Source: Citrus sinensis (Eukaryota; Streptophyta; Magnoliopsida; Sapindales; Rutaceae). From it: a DNA stretch of 64,000 bases. Every line of letters starts with the position of its first letter. Within the stretch, counting starts at the first letter, position 1. The DNA lies in assembly GCF_022201045.2 (NCBI RefSeq), contig NC_068560.1, positions 30,459,501 to 30,523,500 of the forward strand. The letters are read 5' to 3'. The position numbers were made by a program, and so were the translations under genes. The notes under the pieces are model-generated. The model was given only the letters and a program-made list of their open reading frames with translations, made no database searches and was not told where the DNA came from. Shown here piece by piece: positions 61,081-64,000 of this stretch.

Positions 61081-62685
61081 AAATCTTAATATTAAGTTGT
61101 TAGGTGATAGATATGTACCTTTCTCAACCTGAAAAACAAGTTTAAGGGATGAGGTTTTTCCTCATACTTGTAAATCGACCACTCTTTCTCATTGGAACAT
61201 GAGATAAACCCGACAATCTTTTTCTCACATATCACGCCTTAGGTCAAAAGAGCATACAACTCTTTTTTTAATTAAAGTATTAGACTTAGAAATAATTACA
61301 AAAAATAAAAAAAATTGTACACGTGATACTGTATAAAATTCTATAATCAGTAAAATAGTTTTTTTTTTTCCTTTTTTTTCACTCGAAAGGTGGGATAGTA
61401 GTGGATGATTATTTCAGTCTTGTAAGATAATAATATTCATGGTCAAGTTTTTCTCATAAACTAATTGCTCAAAATAGTATGTGCGCCAAATCAAAGAAAT
61501 CAGATAGAGATTAATCCTTTTCGGAAAAAAATTGACTAAAACATTTTACGCCGCTTAAAGAAAATCGCAAACTAGAACGAGATGCCACTTTACTTGGCTC
61601 TTCCGGTCTCCTTTTACAAAAAGGGGAAAAAAATAAAAGTAAATAATTTAAAACAAAAATTGAAAATATGTAAGCTGTTTCTGTTGGCAAATCGAGTTTA
61701 GGGCTAAAATCATCATCAACGGAAGGGCCGAGACTGGGTACATGTAGCTCGTTCTGAGTTGGCCTTATTAGAGTTGCGGGTCCAAATAGTAGCCCAATTT
61801 TATAACGTGTACGTATACACACACCTATAGAGAGAAAATATAAATAAGAGCAAATATTTTAACTGATGTATCATTTATGTATTGGATAGTGATTAAATAA
61901 TTTTACAAACTAAAAAAATTCTATCTTTCAATAAATAATTAACACATAATATTAAAACTAAAGTTGGGAGTTGAATGTTGTAATCCTTAACGATATTACC
62001 CAACCAAAGGAGGAAATGGCATGGGGACAAGGACAAGGCAACGAAGTTGTCTCACCTCAAATTCAAAACCTTCTTATAGAAAATACCAAAAAGCTAACGA
62101 TTTTCTCGTGTTATTACAAAATGATACTTAAAAGTAAATGATTCTATACCAGAAATTTTTCAAGCTCAAATAGACTACTCTCACACACAACTTCAGACCA
62201 CTCTTATAGGGCAAGGGACAACATTTCATGTGAAAATCATCGTAGATTATACATCTTGTACTCATGGCCCAAACCCACAAAAGCTGCTGCTTCCCATTAA
62301 CAAAAGACGGCCGGTCAATGTTTGGATTGTGCCAAATCTAGAAAATGAAATTTTGAGGAGTTGAGCTTTCGACACCCCTCAAATTTAACCGCATTCCTAA
62401 GGATGCACCCCTCATAAAATTTTTTTAATAAGTTACAAGAAATCTAATTCACACCCTTATAATTCCAAAACCTAATTCACACCTTTATAATTCCAAAATT
62501 GCTCTCCACATATATTATTGATGCCAAAATATGGTTGAACTTTGTTGCAACTAGATAATTATCTCAACACCTGAATTTGTTTGATTGGAGACAGATTCTA
62601 TTCACACTTCCTCACTTTGACACTTGAACCTTTTTCGACAATGTGCACCTTTTAGAAAATCTGCCTGCGTTCACAACAAACTGTT
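61081..62685. other. Intergenic DNA without recognised genes
   Basis: A 103-codon minus-strand frame at 61511-61822 lacks family motifs or partner exons. Nothing else is evident. Confidence 0.45.
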
Positions 62686-62689
62686 AGGT

Positions 62690-62760
62690 GGGGTGCCGGA
62701 TGTTTTTCCAGCGTGATCTCTCTGACGCTCAAGTTAATGTCAGGGCCTTTGCAAAAAACT
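62690..62760 (+). mobile_element. Second copy of the GGGTGCCGG / GACGCTCAAGT repeat
   Basis: GGGGTGCCGG is followed by CTCTCTGACGCTCAAGT at 62718-62734, the same order, orientation and similar spacing as at 42373-42412. Similarity ends soon after, so only one edge of the repeat is shared. Confidence 0.5.
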
Positions 62761-62781
62761 TTCACTACCACCTTTGCGGCT

Positions 62782-64000
62782 AGGGGTGGGCATATCGAAT
62801 TTTGGTTTGGGTTACAACCTGTTCAAGTTAGAGAATTCAACCTAACCGGGTTTGAAATTCAAACTCAAACCGAACCAAACAGAATTTAATTTGGTTTGGT
62901 TCGGGTTACAAATTCGGGTTGGCAAGGATTTCTTTTTTTATTTGTCCCGGCACTTTCCCATCAACCAAACAAAATTTTCCCATTAACCAAACAAAGAATC
63001 CAAAGAAACCATAAAGCTGAAAAAAAATAAAGATAGTAACAAATCAGGGGGAAAAAAGTGTGAAGATTAAGTACAAAAAATTATCATGGAAGCTTTATGC
63101 CTGGATCTAGGATTAAAAGTTGAGCTTCCACGAACAAGGGGACAACGGCGATCGTTGGCATGCAACGGCGAGCTACGTACTGTAGATGACGACAGCTGTA
63201 GTGCATGTGTTTGTGAGAAGCCGAAGAAAATTTTCACCAAAGAGCAAGTTTTGCGCTAGCCATTAACCCCTTCTCACCGACGATCACATTTTTCACCGGA
63301 CTTAACCACCTATTGCCAGCAATCAAAGATAATTTTCATTTCTTTTAAATTTTTTGCTTCTACTTATTTTTGGTAATTATTAATTTTGTTGTTGTTGTGA
63401 ATAGCCAAATGTAGCATTTTAACACATAATGTCGATATAATTGTAAATTTTATTATTGAAGCAAGCAAATTTAGTTGAAACCCCATGAATTTGACATACT
63501 ATTTTATGCTTCTGCAATTCCAAAAAGGCAAAAGTGGCAATCATTAAGTTTGCATGCCTTCAATTACAATACCGTTACTACATCATCTATTACAGCACTA
63601 GGCAGAATCTCTCATGCATCCTCAGCTGTCACATGTTGGATATCTTATATTTAATACAACCTAACAATGACCAATTGTTATGCCAACTTTAAATATAGCA
63701 TTAAACGATATAGGTTCTATTTACCCTACAAGGTGAATCCCTATATCTAGTTCATCACTAATTTTATATCAAGTATGACCTTATTCATATTGAGATTAAC
63801 TCAACTTGGGAAACTAAATTTAAAACCAAGTGTTGCCTTAATTAGATCCACTAAGTCAGACATTGTTTAGGCTCTTTCTTAGCTAATATCCCTAAATGAG
63901 TGGTTAGCTGAAATAGATAATTAAAATAAATATAATTAAGACAAAATGTTATAACAAACACAGAGAAACACGCGTATGTTAGTCAAACATCCATTAAGAT
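62782..64000. mobile_element. Left end of a hAT-like element running out of the window
   Basis: TAGGGGTGGGCATA at about 62784 followed by GGTTTGGGTTACAA, AACCGGGTTTGAAA and TTTGGTTCGGGTTACAAATT is the typical start of plant hAT non-autonomous elements (TAGGGGTG terminus with TTCGGGTT subterminal repeats). No matching right end (CACCCCTA) is seen before 64000, so it is either longer than the window or truncated. The rest of the stretch shows no gene. Confidence 0.45.

Noticed and set aside
61511..61822. 103-codon minus-strand gene
   Set aside because: No family motif, AT-rich flanks and no partner exons.

Overview
This is nuclear genomic DNA of a flowering plant, most likely a woody eudicot. 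Nearly every gene is split by short AT-rich introns with GT-AG borders. Intergenic DNA is AT-rich and full of MITEs, hAT-like relics, A-tailed retro-insertions and microsatellites, and every recognised protein belongs to a plant family. Citrus or a relative is possible, but I cannot prove the species from the sequence.

Layout: (1) 1.87-4.45 kb, + strand: a complete five-exon CSLC12-like xyloglucan glucan synthase. (2) 7.71-11.88 kb, - strand: a seven-exon, membrane-anchored J-domain protein with a recent 260-bp tandem duplication in an intron. (3) 12.5-16.1 kb, + strand: gene relics, namely a fragment recognisable as mitochondrial-type chaperonin 60 followed by a degenerate multi-exon gene that I do not recognise. 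(4) 16.1-25.7 kb: gene-poor, holding MITEs, an A-tailed retro-insert family with clean target-site duplications, and long (AT)n tracts. (5) 25.8-27.6 kb, + strand: a four-exon ACC synthase (ethylene biosynthesis) with a TATA box. (6) 30.7-37.1 kb, + strand: an eleven-exon OSCA2/CSC1-like channel, converging on (7) 37.8-38.7 kb, - strand: a small three-exon, probably plastid, membrane protein. (8) 38.9-43.3 kb: composite repeats. (9) 44.1-46.5 and 49.1-51.8 kb, - strand: a head-to-tail tandem pair of ten-exon branched-chain aminotransferases with identical intron positions, both using a GC donor in intron 3. (10) 54.4-55.4 kb, - strand: a three-exon HD-Zip class II transcription factor. (11) 55.4-64 kb: no convincing gene; it holds a complete non-autonomous hAT element with 8-bp TSD, a decayed relative, and the left end of another hAT-like element.

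Exon borders were deduced by hand from reading-frame continuity, splice dinucleotides and conserved family motifs; every listed model keeps an open frame across all junctions. The genes are unrelated plant housekeeping, hormone and regulatory genes and do not form a single pathway. I did not find a novel multi-gene system. The most interesting signals are the shared GC-AG intron of the BCAT pair, the hexamer repeat forming alternative acceptors in the plastid-protein gene, the chaperonin/unknown relic cluster, and several transposable-element insertions preserved with exact target-site duplications.
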